A stretch of DNA of 35,223 nucleotides from a virus, in the IMG/VR virus record IMGVR_UViG_3300044492_000058, positions 1 to 35,223 of that record; one strand, written 5' to 3'. Below are positions 22,256 through 30,998 of the stretch, in pieces. The position numbers and the translations under genes are program-made. Numbering within the stretch: position 1 is the first letter of the stretch; every line of letters begins with the position of its first letter. Below the pieces are notes generated by a model. It did not search any database. It was not told where the DNA came from and saw only the letters and a program-made list of their open reading frames with translations.

Positions 22256-22888
22256 TTAATATCCCTTTAATGGACCAGCACCACTTAACCCAGTTTTAGC
22301 TTTTGCCGCATCATTAAGTCTAGCTGCGACGGTAGGATTACTTGGATCAGCCGCATTACCACTTGATCCGCCTTTTGCTTGAGTTTTACCAGTTTTACCT
22401 TTTGCGCCAGAAGCACTCGGATCAGTACTTGCTTTATCTGGTGGTAAATCTGCTTGCTTTAACGCAACCTTTCTAATCTTGCGTAACGTTGCGTTGATAT
22501 TCAACCATTGCCCGCCAGTAGCAGGACTATTATTCCGCTCTAGTGTAAGCGCAGTAAATGCCATGTCTTCATATTTACCAAGTCCTGTTTGTATAGTTAT
22601 TACTTTACGTTCTTTATGCATCGTTCTTAGTTGATCAATCGCATCGATCATTTTAGAGTAACACAACGAACCAAACTCAATGCCAAATGCACTACCTGAT
22701 GCTATCGATCCCGAGATAGTTAATTCTTCGTTACCAGCAGTGATGTGATCCGAAATATCTTCGTTACCATCTTCTACTGGATATTCAGTAACTTTACTTG
22801 GTAGTGATAGGCTCTCTGACACCAATACATCAAGCGACAAGTAACCTAACTTGCTTTGACCAATCGCAAAGAACATGGAAAAATTCAT
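22256..22888 (-). CDS. Dit-like baseplate/tail protein
   Basis: The product is 210 residues. The N-terminal domain (about 15-145) has the pattern VTEYPVEDGNEDISDHITAG, then a central GSLCYSKMIDAIDQLRTM, and TIQTGLGKYEDMAFTALTLER, as in Dit-like phage tail proteins. The last 60 residues are low-complexity Gly/Ala/Lys-rich and probably disordered. It starts at a TAATG junction with the tape measure gene. Confidence 0.7.
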   Translation of the reverse strand: MNFSMFFAIGQSKLGYLSLDVLVSESLSLPSKVTEYPVEDGNEDISDHITAGNEELTISGSIASGSAFGIEFGSLCYSKMIDAIDQLRTMHKERKVITIQTGLGKYEDMAFTALTLERNNSPATGGQWLNINATLRKIRKVALKQADLPPDKASTDPSASGAKGKTGKTQAKGGSSGNAADPSNPTVAARLNDAAKAKTGLSGAGPLKGY

Positions 22889-24954
22889 TAGTTTTGCGTC
22901 GCCGCTTCTACTCTAGGCGCAGTAGTCTGCATATCCCTAGTAAAAGAACTAAACAAATCAGTAGTCATAGCAGTAATGCGACTACCCAATACTTTAGCAA
23001 TTTGTTCTGCATCAAGAGTTGTTTCGATCCTAATACCTCCAATGTTTTGATTAAATGTTGGCGCAACAGTAGTACTAACTGGAGTAGGCGCAACGGGCGG
23101 TCCCATTGCTCCTGGCGTGACTGATGTTGTCGGTTGGTTCAAGTAATTCTCAATATCTGATTGCCACTTCGGTTTCTGTTGTTCTGGCAATACTTCAGTT
23201 GGTGGTAGTAAACTACCAACTCCAGTAACAATCTCCTTTGGATTAAGCATTTCAGCAACGAAACCAGCAATACCACCACTCAAACCTTTGCGGAAACGAT
23301 CTATAAAACCTTCGCCTAATGCTGGCTCATTAACGAGTTTATCAGCGGCAATATCAAACAAAGTAAAGCCAAGACTAGCTAAACCACCTTTAACTAAATT
23401 CTTGGTGAAACCACCAATCCGCGACATAAACCCTGGACCAACTTCTGCTGGCGTAATCTTAATCGGTTCGCCGGTCCACGGATTTCTTTCTGGAGTTACA
23501 CTAACACTCGGTTTGCCAGGAGTGCCGGGTAATACTTCCGGAACAACACCGGGTTTACCAGTAGTTTTACCACCAGTTCCCGGTAATGCTTCACCTTTTG
23601 CTGCACTAGCAGTTTCTTTAACGGCTGGTGTTAGTAGTTTGAATGCGCCTCTAACCCCTCGAATTAACGGCAATAATAAGAATAGTGCAATACCAATTGA
23701 GCCAATAGCCGCAACGATAAGCAATACTTCAGCTTCAGTGCTTTCACGTAATATCTTGAAGTCTTTCTTGAAGGCTTCAAAATCAAGAGTAAATATATCT
23801 TTAAGAGTACGAAAACCAGCAAAGATATCTAAATTCTTGAAGTTTTCCTTTAAGTCTTTAAATGGTCCTACCCACGTTCCAATTAAAGAACGTCTTCCTT
23901 GCATCCAACCAACTAAATCTTCAATCGCAACTGCAACAGCAGCAACTGCCGCCGCCATACCTAACCAAGGTAATACTGCCGCCCAACTTGTATAGACAAA
24001 TCTAAGCAAAGATGCAGTAGCAAACGCCAGCATTTGAAGTAGTTTTGGACCAAATACAAGCGCCAAAGTAATGCCAAGTAATCTTATGGCGTTTTCTAGT
24101 CCACCGACTGCATCAACTAACCACTTAAGACCATTGCGTAATGTTGACCAAACGTTCCAAACGACTCGGCCCATAAACACCGAGGCATCGGTCATTTTGT
24201 ATATACGCGCCGTAACTTCAGACAAATCATTGTAGATTTTAACAAAAGCTTTATCTAGCTTTTGTGGAACTTTACTCCATTCTTCATCGAGTTGTTTGTT
24301 AGCTTTACTAAAAGCAGCAACAACTGCTTCGGCAGTTACCTTACCAGCTTTGGCAAGCCGGCGCATCATATCTTCCCGAGTTTCGTTTTGATGTTGTTCT
24401 TTAGCGAAGTAATCCGCTAATACATCAAATGTCTTGGATGATATATCTTGTAATCTACCGATACCAACTGATCGAAACGAACCACGTTGGAAAGAACGAT
24501 TAAATAAATCCAGCGCCTCTGTCATGCCTTCAGCAGAGATGCGACTTACTTGTAACGTTTTGTAAATGTTTTCAGTAGCAGCAACAATATCATTAGCGGG
24601 AACAGTGGTTTCCCGCATTTCGTTCTGAAATTCTTTATAAGTGGCTAATACATCCCGATAAGACAAACCAAGTCGTTGTGCAGTCTCAAAGACTTTCTCC
24701 TGGGCGGCGGCCATGTCATCGAACGGTCTGGCAATGACCTTTAATTGCGCCGATAACTTATTTATTTCTTTCCCTGCCGTAACGAGTCCGTCAGCGAATT
24801 CTATAATTTTATCAACTGAAAATGCAATACCAATGAATTTGGCAGCATTGATTGCAAGTGACTTGAGCCGCGCAATGCCAGCTTCATACTGTTGAAAACC
24901 CGAGGTATCTACCTCAGTTCCCAGTAGCGTAATGAGTTCGCGGACAACTGCCAA
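22888..24954 (-). CDS. Tail tape measure protein
   Basis: The product is 688 residues, started by TTG at 24954 with AAAGGA upstream. Long helical N-terminal coiled regions (about 20-270) are followed by hydrophobic segments (about 285-345 and 405-430). A Pro/Gly-rich part (about 445-500) and a C-terminal helix-forming end follow. These are the usual features of tape measure proteins, which set tail length and reach the host membrane. It is the longest gene of the tail module apart from the S74 fibre, and it follows a frameshift-type chaperone, as expected. It is short for the family, suggesting a short tail. Confidence 0.85.
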   Translation of the reverse strand: MAVVRELITLLGTEVDTSGFQQYEAGIARLKSLAINAAKFIGIAFSVDKIIEFADGLVTAGKEINKLSAQLKVIARPFDDMAAAQEKVFETAQRLGLSYRDVLATYKEFQNEMRETTVPANDIVAATENIYKTLQVSRISAEGMTEALDLFNRSFQRGSFRSVGIGRLQDISSKTFDVLADYFAKEQHQNETREDMMRRLAKAGKVTAEAVVAAFSKANKQLDEEWSKVPQKLDKAFVKIYNDLSEVTARIYKMTDASVFMGRVVWNVWSTLRNGLKWLVDAVGGLENAIRLLGITLALVFGPKLLQMLAFATASLLRFVYTSWAAVLPWLGMAAAVAAVAVAIEDLVGWMQGRRSLIGTWVGPFKDLKENFKNLDIFAGFRTLKDIFTLDFEAFKKDFKILRESTEAEVLLIVAAIGSIGIALFLLLPLIRGVRGAFKLLTPAVKETASAAKGEALPGTGGKTTGKPGVVPEVLPGTPGKPSVSVTPERNPWTGEPIKITPAEVGPGFMSRIGGFTKNLVKGGLASLGFTLFDIAADKLVNEPALGEGFIDRFRKGLSGGIAGFVAEMLNPKEIVTGVGSLLPPTEVLPEQQKPKWQSDIENYLNQPTTSVTPGAMGPPVAPTPVSTTVAPTFNQNIGGIRIETTLDAEQIAKVLGSRITAMTTDLFSSFTRDMQTTAPRVEAATQN

Positions 24955-24959
24955 ATTAA

Positions 24960-25148
24960 CTAATTCCTTTGAGCGTCTGCCATAGACTTTTGCTCGTAAG
25001 CCGCCTTCATATCCATTAGCGAATTAAGCTTAGTCAAGTCGATTATGTCAATCAGTCCAGTTTTTACATCGGCTAATGAAACTAAGCCTTCCATTACTGG
25101 TCGCCAAATTATCAGTTCTTCTGCGAAATCTTCTCGCAAAACCCCTAA
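24960..25148 (-). CDS. Probable frameshift extension of the tail chaperone
   Basis: In the -1 frame relative to the chaperone, the sequence is open from before its stop codon to a TAG at 24960-24962, adding 62 residues (ALGVLREDFAEELIIWRPVM... in character helical and acidic). The only internal ATG, at 25094, has no ribosome-binding site. Lambda gpG/gpGT-type chaperones are extended in this way just before the tape measure gene. I could not find a canonical X-XXY-YYZ slippery heptamer. GCTTTTTA near 25182 and CAAAACC near 25172 are the weak candidates. Confidence 0.5.
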   Translation of the reverse strand, partial: LGVLREDFAEELIIWRPVMEGLVSLADVKTGLIDIIDLTKLNSLMDMKAAYEQKSMADAQRN

Positions 25149-25597
25149 AGCTGTGCCGTAGGTGACGTTGCCTCGCCAATAAGGGTTTTGCCTCGCGTAA
25201 AAAGCTCTTTGTAGTTTACCTCCAATACTTTGTAGATAACAGCTACCACATCGTAGACACTATCAGTGGCGCGGTTTAATAAACCTTCGTCAATGCGTTC
25301 TGGTGGATCATCATCAATCATTACAGAAACAAAATCAGGATTTAGCACTTTCTTAGCCAAGTCAACTAGTGAGTCGCCATCTAGACTTTTCGATAGCCTA
25401 TCAATTGCTACCGATTCACCATCGATACCATTACTATTACCACTTCTTGCGTCCATTATTGCAGCAAATGGCGAAAGAAATCGTTTCTGCACTTCACCAA
25501 GTATTCGTAACGAAAGAAACGCATCGTAACGTCTTATAAAGAATTTGTTGCCGTTATCTAGTACAAATTCTACCCGTTTCTGATCAGCCGCAGGCAT
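25145..25597 (-). CDS. Tail assembly chaperone
   Basis: The product is 150 residues. The N-terminal beta part EFVLDNGNKFFIRRYDAFLSLRILGE is followed by helices, a profile typical of phage tail assembly chaperones encoded between the tail tube and tape measure genes. It keeps the tape measure protein soluble while the tube polymerises. A -1 frame continues beyond its stop (24960-25148) and would give the longer GT-type form. The start is ATG 25597, with a weak leader. Confidence 0.75.
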   Translation of the reverse strand: MPAADQKRVEFVLDNGNKFFIRRYDAFLSLRILGEVQKRFLSPFAAIMDARSGNSNGIDGESVAIDRLSKSLDGDSLVDLAKKVLNPDFVSVMIDDDPPERIDEGLLNRATDSVYDVVAVIYKVLEVNYKELFTRGKTLIGEATSPTAQL

Positions 25598-25602
25598 AAC
25601 AA

Positions 25603-26046
25603 TTAACCTGTTGCCGCATTACCACCTACTAGGTATACGCCAGGAGCACCAGTATGAATTGCCCATGCGCGAGTCGTTACTTCCTTGCCAAATTCAATAT
25701 CAGCAGGCTTAACGATCCACGCTTCCGATGCGGCAAACAAAGTATCACCACAAAGATCCTGTACTAGTATAGGACCAATACGCCCACCACAAGTAAGAGC
25801 ATCAACAGCAAACATTGTAGAAAGAAAATCATTAGCAGGAGATGTTTGCTGTAGTGTAACTGTGACTGTACAACGTCGGTCAGCGTTAACTGCTCTGGCA
25901 AGTTCTCCATCCGCACCAACTTGCGTAGTAATACCATCATTCTGCATAGTAATGTTGATGAATGTACCGTCAGCAAACCCCGTGATATTAAATCCGTTGT
26001 AAATCACCACGACCCTTGCTGCATTATAAGTACGAATACCCGGCAT
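25603..26046 (-). CDS. Tail tube protein, DUF3277 family
   Basis: The product is 147 residues. VVVIYNGFNITGFADGTFINITMQNDG followed by VGADGELARAVNADRRCTVTVTLQQTSPAND is the signature of the DUF3277 family of tail tube proteins. It has a very strong leader (TAAGGAGGAATAATAC) before ATG 26046, in line with a product needed in many copies. The inner tube formed by it is surrounded by the sheath encoded just upstream. Confidence 0.85.
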   Translation of the reverse strand: MPGIRTYNAARVVVIYNGFNITGFADGTFINITMQNDGITTQVGADGELARAVNADRRCTVTVTLQQTSPANDFLSTMFAVDALTCGGRIGPILVQDLCGDTLFAASEAWIVKPADIEFGKEVTTRAWAIHTGAPGVYLVGGNAATG

Positions 26047-26059
26047 GTATTATTCCTCC

Positions 26060-27166
26060 TTATGCTGCGGTTGCTGCACTAACAGCAAGATTTTCGTAAG
26101 TCAGCGTCCCTTGCACTTGCACAACATGAATAGCGCCAGCAAGTCTGGCAGTAAAGTATACATCGCGCAAGATTCGGTTCGCTTTGTCATTGGCCGAAAT
26201 CGTCATTGATAGTGGAACGGAAATTGTATAACTCGGCACATAGTTACCTTCGATATCAACTTCCGGAGGCGCAATACCACCACGATTTACGCCACGATCC
26301 AAAGCTTGCTGTAGTCTACTACGAATAATCGCAATACCCGGATCAGTATAAGGAATACGGTTATCGATCATCTGTTGAAAGATCGTAACTTTTATTTCCT
26401 CACACAACCAATCGCGGAACCTTATTACATCAATCCATTCGCCACCAGAAGTCTTACCATTCTGAGTAATGGAAACGTTACGGAACGGTTCAAAAGTATT
26501 ACCGTTCTTAGCATAGATGTTATTGAAAGTAGTTTCATTCAAGAAAGTAGAAGTAACAGCTTGTAGGCGTTGATTAGCCCAAGTCTCCTGGCCGGGATAT
26601 TTGGTGAACATTTTCGATGCAATAGCGACATCAGGAAATTCAACTAGGCTAGGATTCCACCACCAAGCAGTACGGAAATAATTACCTTCCATCAATTTAT
26701 GTGCTATCGAAGTAGTATCGGTTGGTGGTGCAGAAATATCTACACTATCATGCAGTGTAGTAACGAAAATCTTTTCATGGGCTTCTACCCAATCAGCAAT
26801 ATCGAGTACTTGCGTGCTATCATGCTTAACGTTACAAAGACCATACCAATCATTATTTTCATTAGACAATGCGGCCAAATCTACGCCAACATCGCCCGAA
26901 TTGGCATCGAAACCAATAAACAAGCGTGGCGGATGTGGTATCTGACTAAAGAACGTAGATGCCGCCTGATACATTGGATCATCAGTATTGACGATACCAA
27001 AAGTGTCCAGTAGTTCATCTGGATCAGTAATGATATATACATTAGCTGTGCTACCACCAGGCTTAGTAAATGTGCCAAATAGCAACAAATCACTAAAGGT
27101 TGCCGAGGTAATACCAGCAGTTCGTAGTGCAATAGATACTTGGACGATACGATCAATGTTAGCCAT
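26060..27166 (-). CDS. Tail sheath protein, DUF3383 family
   Basis: The product is 368 residues, within the family's usual size. The N-terminus IDRIVQVSIALRTAGITSATFSDLLLFG and the part MYQAASTFFSQIPHPPRLFIGF are typical of DUF3383 sheath proteins. The C-terminal end (TARLAGAIHVVQVQGTLTY) forms the handshake strands of the contractile sheath. This gene shows that the phage is a myovirus. A strong AAGGAGAAAGAATAA leader precedes the start. Confidence 0.88.
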   Translation of the reverse strand: MANIDRIVQVSIALRTAGITSATFSDLLLFGTFTKPGGSTANVYIITDPDELLDTFGIVNTDDPMYQAASTFFSQIPHPPRLFIGFDANSGDVGVDLAALSNENNDWYGLCNVKHDSTQVLDIADWVEAHEKIFVTTLHDSVDISAPPTDTTSIAHKLMEGNYFRTAWWWNPSLVEFPDVAIASKMFTKYPGQETWANQRLQAVTSTFLNETTFNNIYAKNGNTFEPFRNVSITQNGKTSGGEWIDVIRFRDWLCEEIKVTIFQQMIDNRIPYTDPGIAIIRSRLQQALDRGVNRGGIAPPEVDIEGNYVPSYTISVPLSMTISANDKANRILRDVYFTARLAGAIHVVQVQGTLTYENLAVSAATAA

Positions 27167-27182
27167 TTATTCTTTCTCCTTG

Positions 27183-28280
27183 TTACGGAACAACCATTAG
27201 AGCATTTGTTACTGGATCGCGCCATAACGCACCAGAAACGGCAGGAGCTACAGTAGGCAAGAAAGCCATTTTAACTATACCTGTTGCTTTTTCGATTACA
27301 ATAGGTCTATCAAGTATTATGCCAGAAGCATCGTGGCGAACTATAGCAAACTGGTTATTACCAAAACGAATATTCCAATCTGATTTACCATCGATTGACG
27401 AAAGTATTTGCGCTTCCGATGCTGCACTGATAAAGAAGTAAAGCACTGGATATGCATTAGTTTTGGTCAGTGTTAGATTATCATTAAGGAAAGTTGGACC
27501 AGTTATTGTACCGCCAACTAGCTTAAAGTAACGAGCATCTGCATCAGCTTGTGTTAGACCGCCACCACCTGTTTCTATAGCGGTCCAAACTGCATTGTTT
27601 CTTCCGTAAGTAATTCCATCAGATGGTGCCTCTGGAATACCACCACTTGATCCACCAGCGCCAATATTTACTATGCCGTTATTATTCCATAATGTATTAG
27701 GGTCTACTTGCGGGACAGTCGGCATCCCCGATATAGAGAACATTGGAGTAGAAACAAAGAATTGGTTTGCTCCAAAAAATCCATATTGGTTCGCATTAAA
27801 AACAATTTCGTTACCACCACTACCGCGAACTATATTACCAGTATAGCCGGGAGCATTAAACAACAAATCATTATTAGCAATTTCCATAGCCCAAGGGCGA
27901 GATGATAACATTCCCGTATCATTATCAATCGAACCAATTGCTAGACCACCCCATGGTCCAGCAAACATTGTTCCGCCACCATAAGCACCATACAATTTAA
28001 GCATTGGCGGAGTTGGTAGATCAGGACTAGTGGAAACGATTTCTATATTTTGCTGAGAGGTATCACCAAGATTACTCTCAACACGTAACGTTCCAGTTAA
28101 CGTTCCACCAGTAATTGGAAGAAAGTCACCAGTTTCTCCTGGCGTGACAGGTGGAGGAATAGCCGCAATCTGGTTCTGTAGCGATTCAATTTCATTCTTT
28201 ATTACCGTGAAATTATTACGCACATCAACAGTATATGCTTTACCAGTTGTCGGTTTAGTAACATCGATTTGACTACTCAT
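27183..28280 (-). CDS. Fibre-like virion protein between neck and sheath genes
   Basis: The product is 365 residues from ATG 28280, preceded by GGAG ten bases upstream. The open frame extends to 28313, but that part overlaps the previous gene. The first 35 residues (IDVTKPTTGKAYTVDVRNNF) match the N-terminal module of the two fibres at 15452 and 13911. Further fibre-type phrases are GGTLTGTLRV and ADARYFKLVGGTITGPTFL. It is glycine- and asparagine-rich with beta-type repeats. Its place, between tail terminator and sheath, is unusual for a fibre; it might be a neck whisker or a displaced fibre (inference). Confidence 0.65.
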   Translation of the reverse strand: MSSQIDVTKPTTGKAYTVDVRNNFTVIKNEIESLQNQIAAIPPPVTPGETGDFLPITGGTLTGTLRVESNLGDTSQQNIEIVSTSPDLPTPPMLKLYGAYGGGTMFAGPWGGLAIGSIDNDTGMLSSRPWAMEIANNDLLFNAPGYTGNIVRGSGGNEIVFNANQYGFFGANQFFVSTPMFSISGMPTVPQVDPNTLWNNNGIVNIGAGGSSGGIPEAPSDGITYGRNNAVWTAIETGGGGLTQADADARYFKLVGGTITGPTFLNDNLTLTKTNAYPVLYFFISAASEAQILSSIDGKSDWNIRFGNNQFAIVRHDASGIILDRPIVIEKATGIVKMAFLPTVAPAVSGALWRDPVTNALMVVP

Positions 28281-28287
28281 TAAGCAA

Positions 28288-28905
28288 TCACTCCCACAAA
28301 GTAGTCCTGCCATCCCATGAAGTAGTCAAATCATCCCAAATAGTTATTTGAAGATGCGGCAAATCTTGGTCTATATACGGAACAGTTATTGTTTCTTCGC
28401 AAGTTACATTAGTTAGTGATCCACTATAATCGCCTTCGATAACTACAGTGGCAATAAAGCCTACGTCTTCATCGAAGTTTTCGGTATAGTAGAAATCAAA
28501 GTGGTAAATCGCCCGATCTTCATATTGCGAGTTATTCAACAGTGCCGGAATTCGTTGCAGCATCAATCGATTACCGATCGATACATCTAGTCTTTGCTGT
28601 TGTTCTAGACTTGCTTCAGTTGCTAGTAGTTGTGATAGTTTATTTGCCAAACGCAATGAATCATGTGCAGCATATACCTGCAAATCCACCACAGCTTTAC
28701 GCCAGGAGGACATTGTTCTGAAGCCACGATAATCTACTTTATTACTATACCACTCATGATCAGGTAGATCATCGGCAGTATAGTTTAGTGTAATATACGG
28801 CTTATTAACTCTAACAGCATTTTGGAACGACCAGATGATTTGAATGCTCTCCTGGCCAACAGTATTGATGGCGTGATCGATCAAATCATATAGCTTAGGT
28901 ATCAT
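28288..28905 (-). CDS. Neck/tail terminator-like protein
   Basis: The product is 205 residues. DLIDHAINTVGQESIQIIWSFQNAVRVNKPYITLNY (as a pattern) and RKAVVDLQVYA resemble the phage neck terminator (LIC_12616-type) family, which closes the tail tube before head joining. It starts at an ATGA overlap, and its order before the sheath gene is as expected. The C-terminal 40 residues, ending DDLTTSWDGRTTLWE, carry W-D repeats like those at the end of the DUF2612 product. Confidence 0.65.
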   Translation of the reverse strand: MIPKLYDLIDHAINTVGQESIQIIWSFQNAVRVNKPYITLNYTADDLPDHEWYSNKVDYRGFRTMSSWRKAVVDLQVYAAHDSLRLANKLSQLLATEASLEQQQRLDVSIGNRLMLQRIPALLNNSQYEDRAIYHFDFYYTENFDEDVGFIATVVIEGDYSGSLTNVTCEETITVPYIDQDLPHLQITIWDDLTTSWDGRTTLWE

Positions 28906-29315
28906 GGTGCCACTTCTGCCACAAATCCTTCAATTGTCTCGCAAGCGAGATATTTCCAGTGGGAGACACTTGTACTTCTAGAACGACTAAGCATAGTATA
29001 GTCATATTCAGCGAAAATCAGATATTGTGAGTCATCATAGAAAATTATGTCGCCAGCGTAAGCATTACGCATTCCTTCAATTTCTTGTTGCACGCAATTT
29101 AGTCGAGTATCAGTATAAACAGTAATATAACGAGAAGCTCGCCTACCATAAGGCGATTCGTCAATTTTCATCTTATCGCCAACATTTGGCATTTGGATGG
29201 TAGCTTGCACAGTAACGATTGTGCCAGCTTGATCGTCTATATGGTAAATACCATTGGAAAAATAGCCAATATTCCGCTTCAGTACTTGAAATGGTTTGCG
29301 GAACGATGTTGCCAC
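28902..29315 (-). CDS. Head-tail connector region protein, unknown
   Basis: The product is 137 residues, started by GTG at 29315 inside a TAGTG junction. It is beta-rich with many aromatic residues (RNIGYFSNGIYHIDD, YGRRASRYITVYTD). The place between the gp10-like and terminator genes suggests a neck protein. The sequence itself shows no motif I can name. Confidence 0.55.
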   Translation of the reverse strand: MATSFRKPFQVLKRNIGYFSNGIYHIDDQAGTIVTVQATIQMPNVGDKMKIDESPYGRRASRYITVYTDTRLNCVQQEIEGMRNAYAGDIIFYDDSQYLIFAEYDYTMLSRSRSTSVSHWKYLACETIEGFVAEVAP

Positions 29316-29857
29316 TACTTCATGCCTGCTAGTCTTGACGCCAATCTAGCTGCGCCTTCACTATACTTACTTGGTTTAGCAGTAACACTGGCACTATTCT
29401 TGGTGTCACCAACTATTTCGTAACGAATAGCTTGCACTAGTCTACCTTTATCAATCAATGGTGAACTAGAACCTTTCATAGCAATGGTACTTGGTGCATT
29501 GGGTATTGCCCAATCTTTCGCGGTTCGCACACTTAGTTGCATTTGTGCTTGATACCATTCCCCCAAGTTTTTCAATACACTAGTGGAATCTAGTTTACCA
29601 TCGATCATCCGACCGACCAAATGACCAGTAAATTGCTGCACTTTATCGCGGTTCTCATCAGCAGTAATAGTCATAAATGGTCTAGCTGGTATCCTTGCGG
29701 TGCCGAATTCATTATAAGTAGCATAATCAACAATAGAAGTACCATCGGCAGTTTGACTGCCCATGATACCTACTTTAACCCCTTTGCCCTTCAATTCCTT
29801 GAAGTTCAAAGCAATGCGTTTATAGCCTAAGTCTTTATCTATTACTTTTACTGTCAT
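29315..29857 (-). CDS. Tail completion / HK97 gp10-like neck protein
   Basis: The product is 180 residues. VKVGIMGSQTADGTSIVDYATYNEFGTARIPARPFMTITAD (as a pattern, about 27-67) is the typical YAxYNEFGT...IPARPFM motif of head-tail joining proteins (HK97 gp10/Mu gpG-like). A helical middle and a C-terminal part with PLIDKGRLVQAIRYEIVG, also characteristic, follow. It overlaps the DUF4054 gene by ATGA. Confidence 0.8.
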   Translation of the reverse strand: MTVKVIDKDLGYKRIALNFKELKGKGVKVGIMGSQTADGTSIVDYATYNEFGTARIPARPFMTITADENRDKVQQFTGHLVGRMIDGKLDSTSVLKNLGEWYQAQMQLSVRTAKDWAIPNAPSTIAMKGSSSPLIDKGRLVQAIRYEIVGDTKNSASVTAKPSKYSEGAARLASRLAGMK

Positions 29858-30354
29858 ATTGCTCTAGCTCTTACTACCAATTCATTACTTACTGTAACTC
29901 CATTACGCATCGGATCACCGAAACGAGTGGTAATCGCGCCTCTAGCACAAGTCATCCATAGTTTATTCCAAGCATCCCACGGATCAGAAGCTGGTCGTTT
30001 TGATGAAGAACTAGATTCACCACCAGATGCTGATGTTCCATAGTTTACTTGAATATCGCCTTCTTTCTCCGAAACAATTGGACCAGCTACTGGAATACTT
30101 GCTTGTCCAGAACTAGTCTCACTGCGTAATGATACTAAATATGCTGCATACATAGCTTGGGCAAAATTCTGTCTACCTTCCGGTAAACACCACGGTCTAG
30201 CTTCTTCAGCTAACCAAATCAATTGCTCTATTATTTCTGGATCGACATAACTAGGCGAGTCAGGATCAAAGTATTGCGGAAAGAAAACAGTCATAAACGC
30301 CACCACAACGTCATAATGTGGTGGCGTTTCACTGATCTGTGCGCGTTCCGACAT
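29854..30354 (-). CDS. DUF4054 head-completion adaptor
   Basis: The product is 166 residues. It shows the DUF4054 pattern: VVAFMTVFFPQYFDP, then IIEQLIWLAEEARPWC, AMYAAYLVSLRSE and GPIVSEKEGDIQVNYG. Such proteins are the first adaptor ring under the portal. A serine-rich stretch, GGESSSSSKRP, lies near residue 110. The start is next to the stop of the previous gene. Confidence 0.75.
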   Translation of the reverse strand: MSERAQISETPPHYDVVVAFMTVFFPQYFDPDSPSYVDPEIIEQLIWLAEEARPWCLPEGRQNFAQAMYAAYLVSLRSETSSGQASIPVAGPIVSEKEGDIQVNYGTSASGGESSSSSKRPASDPWDAWNKLWMTCARGAITTRFGDPMRNGVTVSNELVVRARAI

Positions 30355-30557
30355 TAGCGGGTTTTTACTCTAACAGAACGACCAGCAGAAGATGCCTGCT
30401 GTACTGGTGGCAGATTTGTTGCCATAGTAGGCGTAATATGGGCAACAGTAGTTAGCCGATTAACCAAAATATTGTTATTACCAGGATTCAACAAATAAGC
30501 CTGTTGCGGACTAGTAATAACGCCTTTTACTGTAGGTTTATTGAAGCGTTCTACCAT
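30354..30557 (-). CDS. Small connector-region protein, unknown
   Basis: The product is 67 residues starting MVERFNKPTV at ATG 30557; TAAGGA lies nine bases upstream and overlaps the previous stop. A longer frame to 30764 exists but overlaps the whole upstream gene in another frame and has no leader, so it is rejected. The protein is beta-type with a basic C-terminus (RSVRVKTR). The role is unknown; it may be a minor capsid component. Confidence 0.55.
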   Translation of the reverse strand: MVERFNKPTVKGVITSPQQAYLLNPGNNNILVNRLTTVAHITPTMATNLPPVQQASSAGRSVRVKTR

Positions 30558-30567
30558 GCGCCGTTCC

Positions 30568-30834
30568 TTATGACTTATTGGGGTTTGACTGATTTGGATT
30601 GGGCGGATTGGTTCGCTGCTGATTGGGCTGTTGCTGATTTGGTTGTTCTGTCTTGGCACCAATACGTGTTCCGGCTGGTTCACTGGTGTTTTCCAAGAAA
30701 CCATCCGTAATAGCTTGTGCAATTGTTGCGTTAGCCAACGCTTCATCGGAAATTTCCGTTGCAACTCCTGGCGGGATGGGCGTCATATCATGAGTATTGA
30801 TAAGACGTTCAGTTTTATTAACAACTGTAGGCAT
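30568..30834 (-). CDS. Small protein with disordered Pro/Asn/Gln tail
   Basis: The product is 88 residues. An N-terminal folded part (about 1-60, PTVVNKTERLINTHDMTPIPPGV) is followed by a low-complexity tail of Pro, Asn and Gln (about 62-88). The start is two bases after the previous stop. It sits between the capsid genes and the connectors. The function is not recognised. Confidence 0.6.
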   Translation of the reverse strand: MPTVVNKTERLINTHDMTPIPPGVATEISDEALANATIAQAITDGFLENTSEPAGTRIGAKTEQPNQQQPNQQRTNPPNPNQSNPNKS

Positions 30835-30836
30835 GG

Positions 30837-30998
30837 TTACTTACCCTTTCTACTAGGCAATTGTTTCGTGCCGCGTTTCTTATCGGCACTACTCCATTCT
30901 TTAGCTACTTTCTGTGAAATACCAGCTTTCTTAGCAAAGCCTTTACTATGCGCTGCTGCACGCATAAACTTAGCTTGGGCTTTGCTTTTACTTGGCAT
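30837..30998 (-). CDS. Small basic protein after the capsid gene
   Basis: This 53-residue gene begins at ATG 30998 within the TAATG junction of the major capsid gene and ends at 30837. The product, MPSKSKAQAKFMRAAAHSKG and so on, is strongly basic. It resembles small phage and bacterial proteins with the PxKSKAQxRFM...AKKAGI...VAKEW pattern. It may bind DNA or capsid (inference). The tight coupling on both sides supports the gene. Confidence 0.65.
   Translation of the reverse strand: MPSKSKAQAKFMRAAAHSKGFAKKAGISQKVAKEWSSADKKRGTKQLPSRKGK

Noticed and set aside
23288-23995. 235-codon + strand ORF opposite the tape measure gene
   Set aside because: It is antisense to a well-supported gene; the product is low-complexity Ser/Pro/Asn and there is no ribosome-binding site.
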